A stretch of 5,690 nt of DNA from Vulcanimicrobiota bacterium (lineage in GTDB: Bacteria; Vulcanimicrobiota; Vulcanimicrobiia; Eremiobacterales; Eremiobacteraceae), in the NCBI GenBank assembly GCA_019232725.1, contig JAFANK010000213.1, positions 1 to 5,690 on the forward strand, read 5' to 3'. The notes beneath the pieces were generated by a model. That model was not told the origin of the DNA. It saw only the letters and a program-made list of their open reading frames with translations, and ran no database searches. The translations under genes and the position numbers were made by a program. Positions 1 through 5,690 of this stretch are shown here, one piece after another (the stretch's first letter is position 1; every line of letters starts with the position of its first letter).

Positions 1-453
1 GACCAGGTCGATGAGCTCAGGGTCATCTACCATGTCGACCTTGTTCAAGAACACGACGAGGTACGGTACGCCCACTTGGCGTGCCAGCAAGATGTGCTCG
101 CGCGTCTGCGGCATCGGGCCATCGGCTGCCGACACGACCAAGATCGCGCCGTCCATCTGCGCGGCACCCGTGATCATGTTCTTGATGTAGTCTGCATGAC
201 CGGGAGCATCCACGTGGCTATAGTGGCGGTTTTTGGTCTCGTACTCGGCATGGTACAGCTGGATCGTGATACCGCGCTCTTTTTCTTCCGGCGCGTTATC
301 GATCTGGTCCACGATCAGCTTCTTCGTGCCGGTGCCGGCGTCGGCTAACACTTTGGTGATCGCCGCCGTCAACGTCGTCTTGCCGTGGTCCACGTGACCG
401 ATCGTGCCGATGTTCACGTGCGGCTTATTGCGCTCGAATTTTGCCTTTGCCAT
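1..453 (-). CDS. tuf: Elongation factor Tu, N-terminal 151 residues (runs off left edge)
   Basis: EF-Tu is the cytoplasmic GTPase that carries aminoacyl-tRNA to the ribosomal A site. Only the start of the GTPase domain is present, 151 residues of roughly 395-400 usual for the family; the frame is open to base 1. Visible motifs are G1 GHVDHGKT (residues 19-26), the end of switch I with RGIT (60-63), G3 DAPGH (82-86, His86 being the catalytic histidine) and G4 NKVD (137-140). DNAPEEKERG (52-61) is also typical. The ATG at 453 is supported by a GAGGGA Shine-Dalgarno site at 457-462. It lies 12 nt after the fusA stop, as the last visible gene of the str operon. Oddities: residues 65-67 read QLY where most bacteria have NTA or NTS, and the Cys of the E. 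coli DCPGH motif is Ala, a common variant in other phyla. The identification is certain; the rest of the gene is outside the window. Confidence 0.98.
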   Translation of the reverse strand, partial: MAKAKFERNKPHVNIGTIGHVDHGKTTLTAAITKVLADAGTGTKKLIVDQIDNAPEEKERGITIQLYHAEYETKNRHYSHVDAPGHADYIKNMITGAAQMDGAILVVSAADGPMPQTREHILLARQVGVPYLVVFLNKVDMVDDPELIDLV

Positions 454-456
454 ACG

Positions 457-462
457 TCCCTC
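457..462 (-). promoter_or_regulatory. Shine-Dalgarno site of tuf
   Basis: Minus-strand GAGGGA sits 3 nt before the tuf ATG, with GAGG 5 nt away. It lies between a tandem TAATAA stop of fusA (468-463) and the tuf start. It fixes the tuf start and gives tuf its own ribosome entry site, unlike rpsG and fusA upstream, which have no canonical site close to their starts. Confidence 0.8.
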
Positions 463-465
463 TTA

Positions 466-2598
466 TTATCCCTTGCCCGTGTTTTTTGCGACGATCTCTT
501 CTTCGATGCTCTTGGGCACTTGAGCGTAGTGCGAGAACTCCATGGTGTACGTTGCACGCCCTTGCGTGCGGCTGCGCAGATCCGTTGCGTAGCCGAACAT
601 CTCTGACAGCGGCACATTGGCCTTGATCTTCTGCGTGCCGCCGGGTTCCGGTTCCATGCCGAGCACGTGACCGCGGCGCGCGTTGAGGTCGCCGATGACA
701 TCGCCAAGGAAATTCTCCGGCGTCACGACCTCGACGCCCATGATGGGTTCCTTGATGATCGGACCTGCAGCGCGGTTGCCTTCCTTGAACGCCATCGAGC
801 CCGCGATCTTGAACGCCATTTCACTCGAGTCGACGTCGTGGTAGGAACCGTCGAACACCGTCGCCTTGAAGTCGACGACGGGGTAGCCCGCGAGCGTGCC
901 GGCGAGCGAGGCTTCGCGCACACCGGCCTCGATGGGCTTGATGAACTCCTTGGGAATCGAGCCGCCGACGATCTTGCTTTCGAATTGGACGCCCGATGCA
1001 GGCGGCAGCGGTTCGAGGCGCAGCCAGACATCACCGTACTGGCCCTTGCCGCCGGTCTGCCGCACGTAGCGGCCCTGCTTCTCGACGTTCTTCGTGATCG
1101 TCTCTTTGTACGCCACTTGCGGCTTGCCGACGTTGGCTTGCACTTTGAACTCGCGCAGCAAACGGTCGACGATGATCTCCAGATGCAACTCGCCCATGCC
1201 GGAGATGATGGTCTGGCCCGTCTCCTCGTCCGTGAACATGCGGAAGGTCGGATCTTCCTCGGCGAGCTTTGCAAGCGACTGGCCAAGCTTTTCCTGGTCG
1301 GCCTTCGTCTTGGGCTCGATGGCTTGGCTGATCACGGGCTCGGGGAACGTGATGTTCTCCAAGATGATCGGCTGCTTCTCATCGCACAGCGTGTCGCCGG
1401 TCGTCGTGTTCTTCAAGCCCACAGCCGCCGCGATGTCCCCCGCCTCAACGGCATCCACATCTTCACGGTGGTTAGCGTGCATGCGCAAGATGCGGCCGAC
1501 GCGCTCGCGCTGACCCTTGGTGGAGTTGTAGACGTACGAGCCTGCGCTCAGGCTGCCTGAGTACGTGCGGAAAAACGTCAGCTTACCGACGAAAGGATCG
1601 GTCATGATCTTGAACGCCAGCGCGGAGAACTTCTCGTCGTCGGCGGGCCGGCGGGTGAGCACTTTGTCCGGATGGTCGGGATCGACGCCCTGCACATCCG
1701 GCAGGTCGACGGGCGACGGCAAATAGTCGACGACCGCATCCAACAGCGGCTGCACGCCTTTGTTCTTGAACGCAGAACCGCACAGCACGGGGATCACGAT
1801 GCCCTTGATCGTCGCAGCGCGCAGCGCCTTGGCGATCTCCTGCGCCGAGATCTCCTTGCCTTCGATGAACTTCTCGGTGAGGTGCTCGTCTGTCTCGGCG
1901 ACCGCCTCGATGAGCTCCGCGCGATGACGGTGCACGAGCTCCGCCATATCGGCGGGCATCTCGGCTTGCGCCATCGTCTTGCCCAAGTCGTCCGTGTAGA
2001 TGGTCGCCTTCTGATCGAGCAGATCGACGAACCCTTTGAAATCGTCTTCGGCGCCGATGGGCAGCACGATCGGCACGGCGCGTGCGCCGAGGCGCTCGCG
2101 GATCTTGTTCACGGAGTTGTAGAAATCGGCGCCGGTGCGATCCATCTTATTAATGAAGACGATCCGCGGCACTTTGTATTTGTTGGCCTGGCGCCACACG
2201 GTCTCGCTCTGCGGCTGTACGGCGGCCACTGCATCGAACAGCGCCACGAGGCCGTCCAGCACCCGCATGGAGCGCTCGACCTCGACCGTAAAGTCCACGT
2301 GGCCGGGCGTATCAATAATATTGATACGCGTGCCGCGCCAGATGCACGTCGTCGCCGCTGACGTGATGGTGATGCCGCGTTCTTGTTCCTGCTCCATCCA
2401 GTCCATGGTGGCCGCGCCTTCGTGCACCTCGCCCATCTTGTGGGTGCGGCCCGTGTAGAACAGGATGCGTTCGGTAGTCGTCGTCTTGCCCGCATCGATG
2501 TGGGCGGCGATCCCGATGTTGCGCGTGTTGGCGAGCGAGTACTCGCGTGACGACGAGGTGCGCTTGTCGCCAGAGCTTTGCGTACTTGTGGCTACCAT
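466..2598 (-). CDS. fusA: Elongation factor G (ribosomal translocase)
   Basis: EF-G is the GTPase that drives tRNA-mRNA translocation and, with ribosome recycling factor, splits post-termination ribosomes. The protein is 710 residues, slightly longer than the usual 690-700. Motifs in order: G1 AHIDAGKT (32-39), switch I RGITITSAATT (74-84), G3 DTPGH (96-100), G4 NKMD (150-153), G5-like GSAF (274-277), the domain III stretch GMGELHLEI (467-475), and domain IV with GGKGQYGDVW (516-525) and the tip segment GSYHDVDSSEMAF (584-596). Residues 1-17 form a Ser/Thr-rich extension ahead of the conserved REYSL start; no alternative ATG, GTG or TTG lies within it, so the ATG at 2598 is the best start. 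That ATG overlaps the rpsG stop by 7 nt (ATGGTAG), implying translational coupling. The gene ends in tandem TAA codons, followed by tuf. Dedicated paralogues such as EF-G2 exist, but position in the str operon favours the canonical factor. Confidence 0.98.
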   Translation of the reverse strand: MVATSTQSSGDKRTSSSREYSLANTRNIGIAAHIDAGKTTTTERILFYTGRTHKMGEVHEGAATMDWMEQEQERGITITSAATTCIWRGTRINIIDTPGHVDFTVEVERSMRVLDGLVALFDAVAAVQPQSETVWRQANKYKVPRIVFINKMDRTGADFYNSVNKIRERLGARAVPIVLPIGAEDDFKGFVDLLDQKATIYTDDLGKTMAQAEMPADMAELVHRHRAELIEAVAETDEHLTEKFIEGKEISAQEIAKALRAATIKGIVIPVLCGSAFKNKGVQPLLDAVVDYLPSPVDLPDVQGVDPDHPDKVLTRRPADDEKFSALAFKIMTDPFVGKLTFFRTYSGSLSAGSYVYNSTKGQRERVGRILRMHANHREDVDAVEAGDIAAAVGLKNTTTGDTLCDEKQPIILENITFPEPVISQAIEPKTKADQEKLGQSLAKLAEEDPTFRMFTDEETGQTIISGMGELHLEIIVDRLLREFKVQANVGKPQVAYKETITKNVEKQGRYVRQTGGKGQYGDVWLRLEPLPPASGVQFESKIVGGSIPKEFIKPIEAGVREASLAGTLAGYPVVDFKATVFDGSYHDVDSSEMAFKIAGSMAFKEGNRAAGPIIKEPIMGVEVVTPENFLGDVIGDLNARRGHVLGMEPEPGGTQKIKANVPLSEMFGYATDLRSRTQGRATYTMEFSHYAQVPKSIEEEIVAKNTGKG
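2307..2329. repeat. 23-bp perfect inverted repeat inside fusA
   Basis: Arms GCGTATCAATA (2307-2317) and TATTGATACGC (2319-2329) are exact reverse complements around a single central A. The element lies within the fusA codons for R91-I-N-I-I-D-T97, leading into the G3 motif. The core uses AAT, ATT, ATT and GAT codons in a gene that otherwise strongly prefers C- or G-ending codons. As RNA it could fold into a 9-bp stem with a 5-nt loop; as DNA it is a symmetric, AT-rich site. No function is shown by the sequence, and it may be a by-product of codon choice. Confidence 0.9.
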
Positions 2599-3062
2599 CG
2601 ATAGTGCGCGAACGCTTTGTTCGCCTCCGCCATGCGGTGCGTGTCCTCGCGCTTCTTCACCGATGCGCCCTGGTTGTTCGCAGCATCCAATAGCTCTGCG
2701 GCCAGACGCTCTTCCATCGTGCGCCCAGGACGGCTGCGCGCAAAGCCGATCAGCCAGCGCATGCCCATAGCCTGACGGCGGTCCGGGCGGACCTCCATCG
2801 GCACCTGGTAGGTCGCACCACCCACGCGGCGCGGTCGTACTTCGACGAGCGGCATCGCGTTGTTGAGCGCCTGGGTGAAGACTTCCATCGGGTCTTTGCC
2901 TGTCTTATCCTTCAGTATGTCGAATGCTCCGTAGGCGATGTGCTCTGCCGTGCTCTTCTTGCCACGCAGCATGATCTTGTTGATGAAACGCGCGAGCACC
3001 CGGGAGTTGAAGCGCGGATCCGGGAGCACCTGACGTTTGGGAACGGCACCTTTGCGTGGCAT
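2592..3062 (-). CDS. rpsG: 30S ribosomal protein S7
   Basis: S7 is a primary 16S rRNA-binding protein that nucleates assembly of the 30S head and lines the mRNA exit and E site. The protein is 156 residues, the normal bacterial length. It begins MPRKGAVPKR and carries the family signature around residues 72-97 (VEVRPRRVGGATYQVP, then EVRPDRR). It ends with the highly conserved MAEANKAFAHYRW. The ATG at 3062 lies only 3 nt after the rpsL stop and has no recognisable Shine-Dalgarno site; a small hairpin (GGCGC, TTT loop, GCGCC on the plus strand, 3077-3089) lies just upstream inside rpsL. The TAG stop overlaps the fusA start. Tight packing suggests it is translated by coupling to rpsL. In E. 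coli S7 represses the operon by binding the longer rpsL-rpsG spacer, which is missing here. Confidence 0.98.
   Translation of the reverse strand: MPRKGAVPKRQVLPDPRFNSRVLARFINKIMLRGKKSTAEHIAYGAFDILKDKTGKDPMEVFTQALNNAMPLVEVRPRRVGGATYQVPMEVRPDRRQAMGMRWLIGFARSRPGRTMEERLAAELLDAANNQGASVKKREDTHRMAEANKAFAHYRW
2608..2628 (-). promoter_or_regulatory. Candidate hairpin-bridged Shine-Dalgarno for fusA
   Basis: On the minus strand GGAG (2628-2625) is followed by GCGAAC, a 5-nt loop AAAGC and GTTCGC (2624-2608), a perfect 6-bp stem, and then 9 nt to the fusA ATG at 2598. Linearly the site is about 26 nt from the start, too far to act. If the hairpin folds, the effective distance becomes about 9 nt. No other Shine-Dalgarno-like sequence lies near the fusA start. 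The segment also encodes the conserved end of S7, so the structure may be coincidental. Confidence 0.4.
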
Positions 3063-3065
3063 GGG

Positions 3066-3506
3066 TTACGCTTTCGGGCGCTTTGCGCCGTATTTCGATC
3101 GGCCTTGCTTGCGGCTTTGCACGCCTTGCGCATCGAGCGTGCCGCGGATGATGTGATAGCGCACGCCGGGGAGATCCTTGACGCGGCCGCCGCGGATGAG
3201 CACGACCGAGTGCTCTTGCAGATTGTGCCCAATGCCAGGGATGTAGGCCGTGACCTCCATGCCGTTGGTCAGACGGACGCGCGCGACTTTGCGCAGCGCG
3301 GAGTTCGGCTTTTTCGGCGTGACCGTTTTGACTTGCGTGCAGACACCACGCCGCTGCGGGTTACCGGTGCTGATGAATTTCGTGCGCTGCGGCAGATCGG
3401 GATGACCAGGCTTGGCCCCGGTCAGCGAGAACAAAAACGCTGGAGACTTCGACTTCTTCCGTACTTTTTCGCGGCCGGTTCGCACCAGCTGACTGATCGT
3501 GGGCAA
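3066..3506 (-). CDS. rpsL: 30S ribosomal protein S12, TTG start, with a lineage-specific insertion
   Basis: S12 sits at the decoding centre of the 30S subunit and helps control tRNA selection accuracy. From the TTG at 3506 the protein reads MPTISQLVRTGR, the standard S12 beginning, and an AGAGG site lies 7 nt upstream, so this start is preferred although the frame stays open for about 47 more codons. The length is 146 residues against 124 in E. coli and about 137-138 in Bacillus; the excess is an insertion at residues 24-49 between KSKSPA and PQRRGVC. The decoding loop TPKKPNSALRK (63-73) and RVKDLPGVR (108-116) are intact. Lys65 and Lys110 match the E. coli lysines 42 and 87 associated with streptomycin resistance, and both are wild type. 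Asp111 matches the aspartate that is methylthiolated in E. coli. It is the first gene of the operon, 3 nt before rpsG. Confidence 0.97.
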   Translation of the reverse strand: MPTISQLVRTGREKVRKKSKSPAFLFSLTGAKPGHPDLPQRTKFISTGNPQRRGVCTQVKTVTPKKPNSALRKVARVRLTNGMEVTAYIPGIGHNLQEHSVVLIRGGRVKDLPGVRYHIIRGTLDAQGVQSRKQGRSKYGAKRPKA

Positions 3507-3648
3507 GCAATAACCTCTGTTCTCGTGACGTGGGCGGTCGCGACGTGAGCGGGGCGGCCGATGTAGCCCGCTCCTTGTCGTGATCTGCGCCGTGGCTATG
3601 TGAGGGAAAAGACCACCGGGAACGCGAGTCCTCACAGAGGACCGCAAC
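3507..3648 (-). promoter_or_regulatory. 5' leader of the str operon mRNA with two hairpins
   Basis: The leader is inferred from the predicted transcription start near 3648 to the rpsL start. Two perfect stems are visible in the RNA. The first is GTCCTC-TGT-GAGGAC (3642-3628), right at the 5' end. The second is GAGCGGG (3573-3567), a 13-nt loop and CCCGCTC (3553-3547); an AAGGAG sequence overlaps the start of this stem but has no start codon in range. The rpsL site AGAGG (3518-3514) lies outside both stems. Neither stem is followed by a run of T, so they do not look like attenuators. A role in mRNA stability or r-protein autoregulation is possible but not shown. Confidence 0.5.
3514..3518 (-). 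promoter_or_regulatory. Shine-Dalgarno site that fixes the rpsL TTG start
   Basis: Minus-strand AGAGG lies 7 nt before the TTG at 3506. The match and spacing support TTG initiation at MPTISQ, which agrees with where S12 proteins normally begin. There is no ATG in frame upstream. Confidence 0.8.
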
Positions 3649-3654
3649 CAACGT

Positions 3655-3684
3655 ATTCTACCAGACGGTACGCGACAGCGTCAA
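3655..3684 (-). promoter_or_regulatory. Sigma70-type promoter of the str operon
   Basis: On the minus strand TTGACG (-35, 3684-3679) is followed after 18 nt by TAGAAT (-10, 3660-3655). Each box matches the consensus at 5 of 6 positions. TGG directly before the -10 gives an extended -10 (TGn). Transcription would start near 3648, about 142 nt before rpsL. It is the only good promoter match upstream of rpsL and fits the separation of str from rpoC by a terminator and a reversed gene. Confidence 0.8.
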
Positions 3685-3772
3685 GCTTCGGGCACCTTCC
3701 GGCGCTTGTCGACGCTGCCTTTGGGCGACTTTTGCCTGCACGCTAGCTGCGTTTTAGCCTCTTATTTCCTGT

Positions 3773-3784
3773 GGAGTCGACTCC
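3773..3784. repeat. 12-bp palindrome upstream of the methyltransferase gene
   Basis: GGAGTCGACTCC is a perfect palindrome centred 62 bp upstream of the methyltransferase ATG and about 95 bp upstream of the str -35 box. A symmetric site between divergent genes could be an operator for a dimeric regulator. There is only one copy in this window and no regulator gene nearby, so the role is open. Confidence 0.4.
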
Positions 3785-3827
3785 CGATCGCGCGTCGAAC
3801 GGCGGCCGTGACTTCTATCGGACGGTT

Positions 3828-3832
3828 GAGGA
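3828..3832 (+). promoter_or_regulatory. Shine-Dalgarno site of the methyltransferase
   Basis: GAGGA lies 8 nt before the ATG at 3841. It favours this start over the in-frame GTG at 3808 and TTG at 3706, neither of which has a comparable site. Confidence 0.7.
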
Positions 3833-3840
3833 CCCCGAGC

Positions 3841-4668
3841 ATGCAGACACCACCTCGAGCACAGGCGCCGTACCCCCTTGGCTACAGCGACGCTGAAGCG
3901 GAGCGCCTTGGCAGGCAAGCAGCACGACTCAATTCGGTAACCGAGCGTTTTTTCCGTGCAGCCGGCGTGCAAAGCGGCCACCGCGTGCTGGAGATCGGCT
4001 CCGGTCTCGGCCACGTCTCGACGCTTGTCGCTAGCATCGTCGGTGACTCGGGCGAAGTGGTGGGCATCGAACGCGATGCGCAAAGCATCGCCAAAGCGGA
4101 GCAGTACATACGCGCCGCCGGGCTGCACAATGTGCGCTTCCTGCAGGGTGACGTCCACGAGCTTGCGCTCGATGACCAGTTTGACTCGCTCCTGGGTCGC
4201 TTTATCTTGATGTTCTTGCCCGATCCCGCGGCCGCCTTACGGTCGCTGACGCCCTATGTACGACCGGGCGGCACCGTCGTCTTCCATGAGATCTCCTGGA
4301 CGCCGTTTCTCGCTATGGCCCAACGGCTTCCCCTGTGGTCTGCGCTCGTCCGCATAACGCACGAAGGCTTTCGAAAATCGCACGCAGACATGGACATGGG
4401 CCTCGGGCTGCACCGCACATTTCTCGATGCGGGCCTTCCCGCACCGACGATGCGCCTGGAGATGATGCTCGGTGTTGACGAAGCGCTCACCCAATGGGTG
4501 TACGAGCTCTTTCAAACGGTCCAACCGAAGATCGCCGAACATGGCGTCGATACGTCCGCTCTTGGCGATATTCACTCTCTATACGCGCGATTGCGCGATG
4601 AGGTCAAGGACTCCGACAGCATCATAAGCTCTGGCGGTCTTGTGGGTGCGTGGACGCAAAAACCGTAA
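3841..4668 (+). CDS. Class I SAM-dependent methyltransferase, substrate unknown
   Basis: The 275-residue protein has a Rossmann-type methyltransferase domain at about residues 30-155. Motif I is VLEIGSGLG (49-57), which binds SAM. The acidic residue after strand 2 is E77 (VVGIERD), expected to hold the ribose hydroxyls. QGDVHEL (102-108) supplies D104 near the adenine. FDSLLGRFILMFLPDP (114-129) and VRPGGTVVFHEI match strands 4 and 5. The C-terminal 115 residues are helical-looking, may form a substrate lid, and are not recognised. There is no signal peptide or membrane segment after M1. The pattern resembles UbiE-like and small-molecule methyltransferases; nothing points to rRNA or ribosomal protein methylation. 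Starting earlier, at 3706, would add 45 residues with no domain character. It is divergent from rpsL and convergent with rpoC, with no clear promoter of its own. The family is secure, the substrate is not. Confidence 0.9.
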   Translation: MQTPPRAQAPYPLGYSDAEAERLGRQAARLNSVTERFFRAAGVQSGHRVLEIGSGLGHVSTLVASIVGDSGEVVGIERDAQSIAKAEQYIRAAGLHNVRFLQGDVHELALDDQFDSLLGRFILMFLPDPAAALRSLTPYVRPGGTVVFHEISWTPFLAMAQRLPLWSALVRITHEGFRKSHADMDMGLGLHRTFLDAGLPAPTMRLEMMLGVDEALTQWVYELFQTVQPKIAEHGVDTSALGDIHSLYARLRDEVKDSDSIISSGGLVGAWTQKP

Positions 4669-4679
4669 GTCTTGACCAT

Positions 4680-4715
4680 ACAACAAACGCCGGTGGGTGA
4701 TATGTTCCACCGGCG
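4680..4715 (-). terminator. Rho-independent terminator of rpoC
   Basis: On the minus strand, 24 nt after the rpoC stop, CGCCGGTGG (4715-4707) pairs perfectly with CCACCGGCG (4696-4688) around a 10-nt loop and is followed by TTTGTTGT. A 9-bp GC-rich stem plus a T-rich tail fits intrinsic termination. Read on the plus strand, the stem is followed by CAAGCGTG with no T run, so it is a weaker terminator for the methyltransferase, though the stem lies only 19 nt past that gene's stop. Confidence 0.75.
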
Positions 4716-4739
4716 CAAGCGTGTTGTGGGGATAGGCGT

Positions 4740-5690
<951 letters not shown>

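Larger units (their letters stand above)
3507..3840. other. Divergent non-coding region between rpsL and the methyltransferase
   Basis: This 334-bp region separates the minus-strand str operon from the plus-strand methyltransferase. It contains the str promoter (3655-3684), the transcribed leader (about 3507-3648), a 12-bp palindrome (3773-3784) and the methyltransferase Shine-Dalgarno site (3828-3832). Open frames cross parts of it on both strands, but they have only TTG or other weak starts without ribosome binding sites and no recognisable protein sequence. I found no convincing plus-strand promoter and no tRNA or known riboswitch pattern. Confidence 0.75.

Noticed and set aside
667..2361. 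Long plus-strand open frames (667-1560 and 1672-2361) opposite fusA
   Set aside because: They mirror the fusA codon pattern, have no recognisable domain and no good ribosome binding site, and lie antisense to a certain gene.
3507..3647. Extended rpsL frame beginning at a TTG at 3647
   Set aside because: The start would sit at the predicted transcription start with no ribosome binding site, and the extra residues resemble no S12.
3732..3760. Possible plus-strand promoter TTGCCT, 17 nt, TAGCCT ahead of the methyltransferase
   Set aside because: The -10 matches only 3 of 6 consensus positions and the -35 only 4, which is not better than chance in this region.
3706..3840. Upstream starts for the methyltransferase (TTG 3706, GTG 3808)
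   Set aside because: Neither has a good Shine-Dalgarno site, and the added residues lack domain character; ATG 3841 has GAGGA at 8 nt.
3754..4575. Minus-strand open frames opposite the methyltransferase
   Set aside because: They overlap a gene with clear SAM-binding motifs and show no family signature themselves.
3841..4668. Idea that the methyltransferase modifies S12, EF-Tu or rRNA because of its location
   Set aside because: No RNA-binding or protein-methyltransferase motif is visible; location alone does not support the claim.

Overview
The window is a GC-rich bacterial housekeeping locus. From right to left on the minus strand it holds the 3' end of rpoC, then rpsL, rpsG, fusA and the 5' part of tuf. 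This is the classic rpoC-str gene order (S12, S7, EF-G, EF-Tu). The proteins are clearly bacterial. I cannot place the organism in a phylum: S12 carries an insertion at the point where Firmicutes have one, but it is longer and different, and EF-Tu has an unusual stretch after switch I. A poorly sampled, high-GC lineage is a reasonable guess, and only a guess.

Layout. Positions 4740-5690 (minus) encode the last 316 residues of the RNA polymerase beta' subunit, ending in a very acidic tail. A hairpin followed by a T-rich stretch at about 4680-4715 looks like its terminator. Positions 3841-4668 (plus) encode a class I SAM-dependent methyltransferase. It sits tail to tail with rpoC and head to head with rpsL, so it splits the usual rpoC-rpsL junction. 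Positions 3507-3840 contain no gene. They hold a strong sigma70-type promoter for the str operon, an mRNA leader of about 140 nt with two hairpins, and a 12-bp palindrome in front of the methyltransferase. Positions 1-3506 (minus) are the str operon. rpsL starts at a TTG codon, 3 nt separate rpsL from rpsG, rpsG and fusA overlap by 7 nt, and 12 nt containing a Shine-Dalgarno site separate fusA from tuf, which runs off the left edge.

How the genes work together. S12 and S7 are 30S proteins of the decoding centre and the head/mRNA exit. EF-Tu delivers aminoacyl-tRNA and EF-G drives translocation, so the operon co-produces decoding components and their GTPases from one promoter. The rpoC terminator, the reversed methyltransferase and the dedicated promoter indicate that str transcription is uncoupled from rpoBC here. 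The methyltransferase has no sequence feature tying it to translation. Its motifs look like those of general small-molecule methyltransferases, so a link to the ribosome would rest on position alone.

I see no undescribed multi-gene system, mobile element, CRISPR array, tRNA or rRNA. The points most worth a second look are a 23-bp AT-rich palindrome inside the fusA G3 motif, a hairpin placed between a Shine-Dalgarno-like GGAG and the fusA start, the S12 insertion, the acidic beta' tail, and the loss of the rpsL-rpsG spacer where E. coli has its S7 autoregulatory site.
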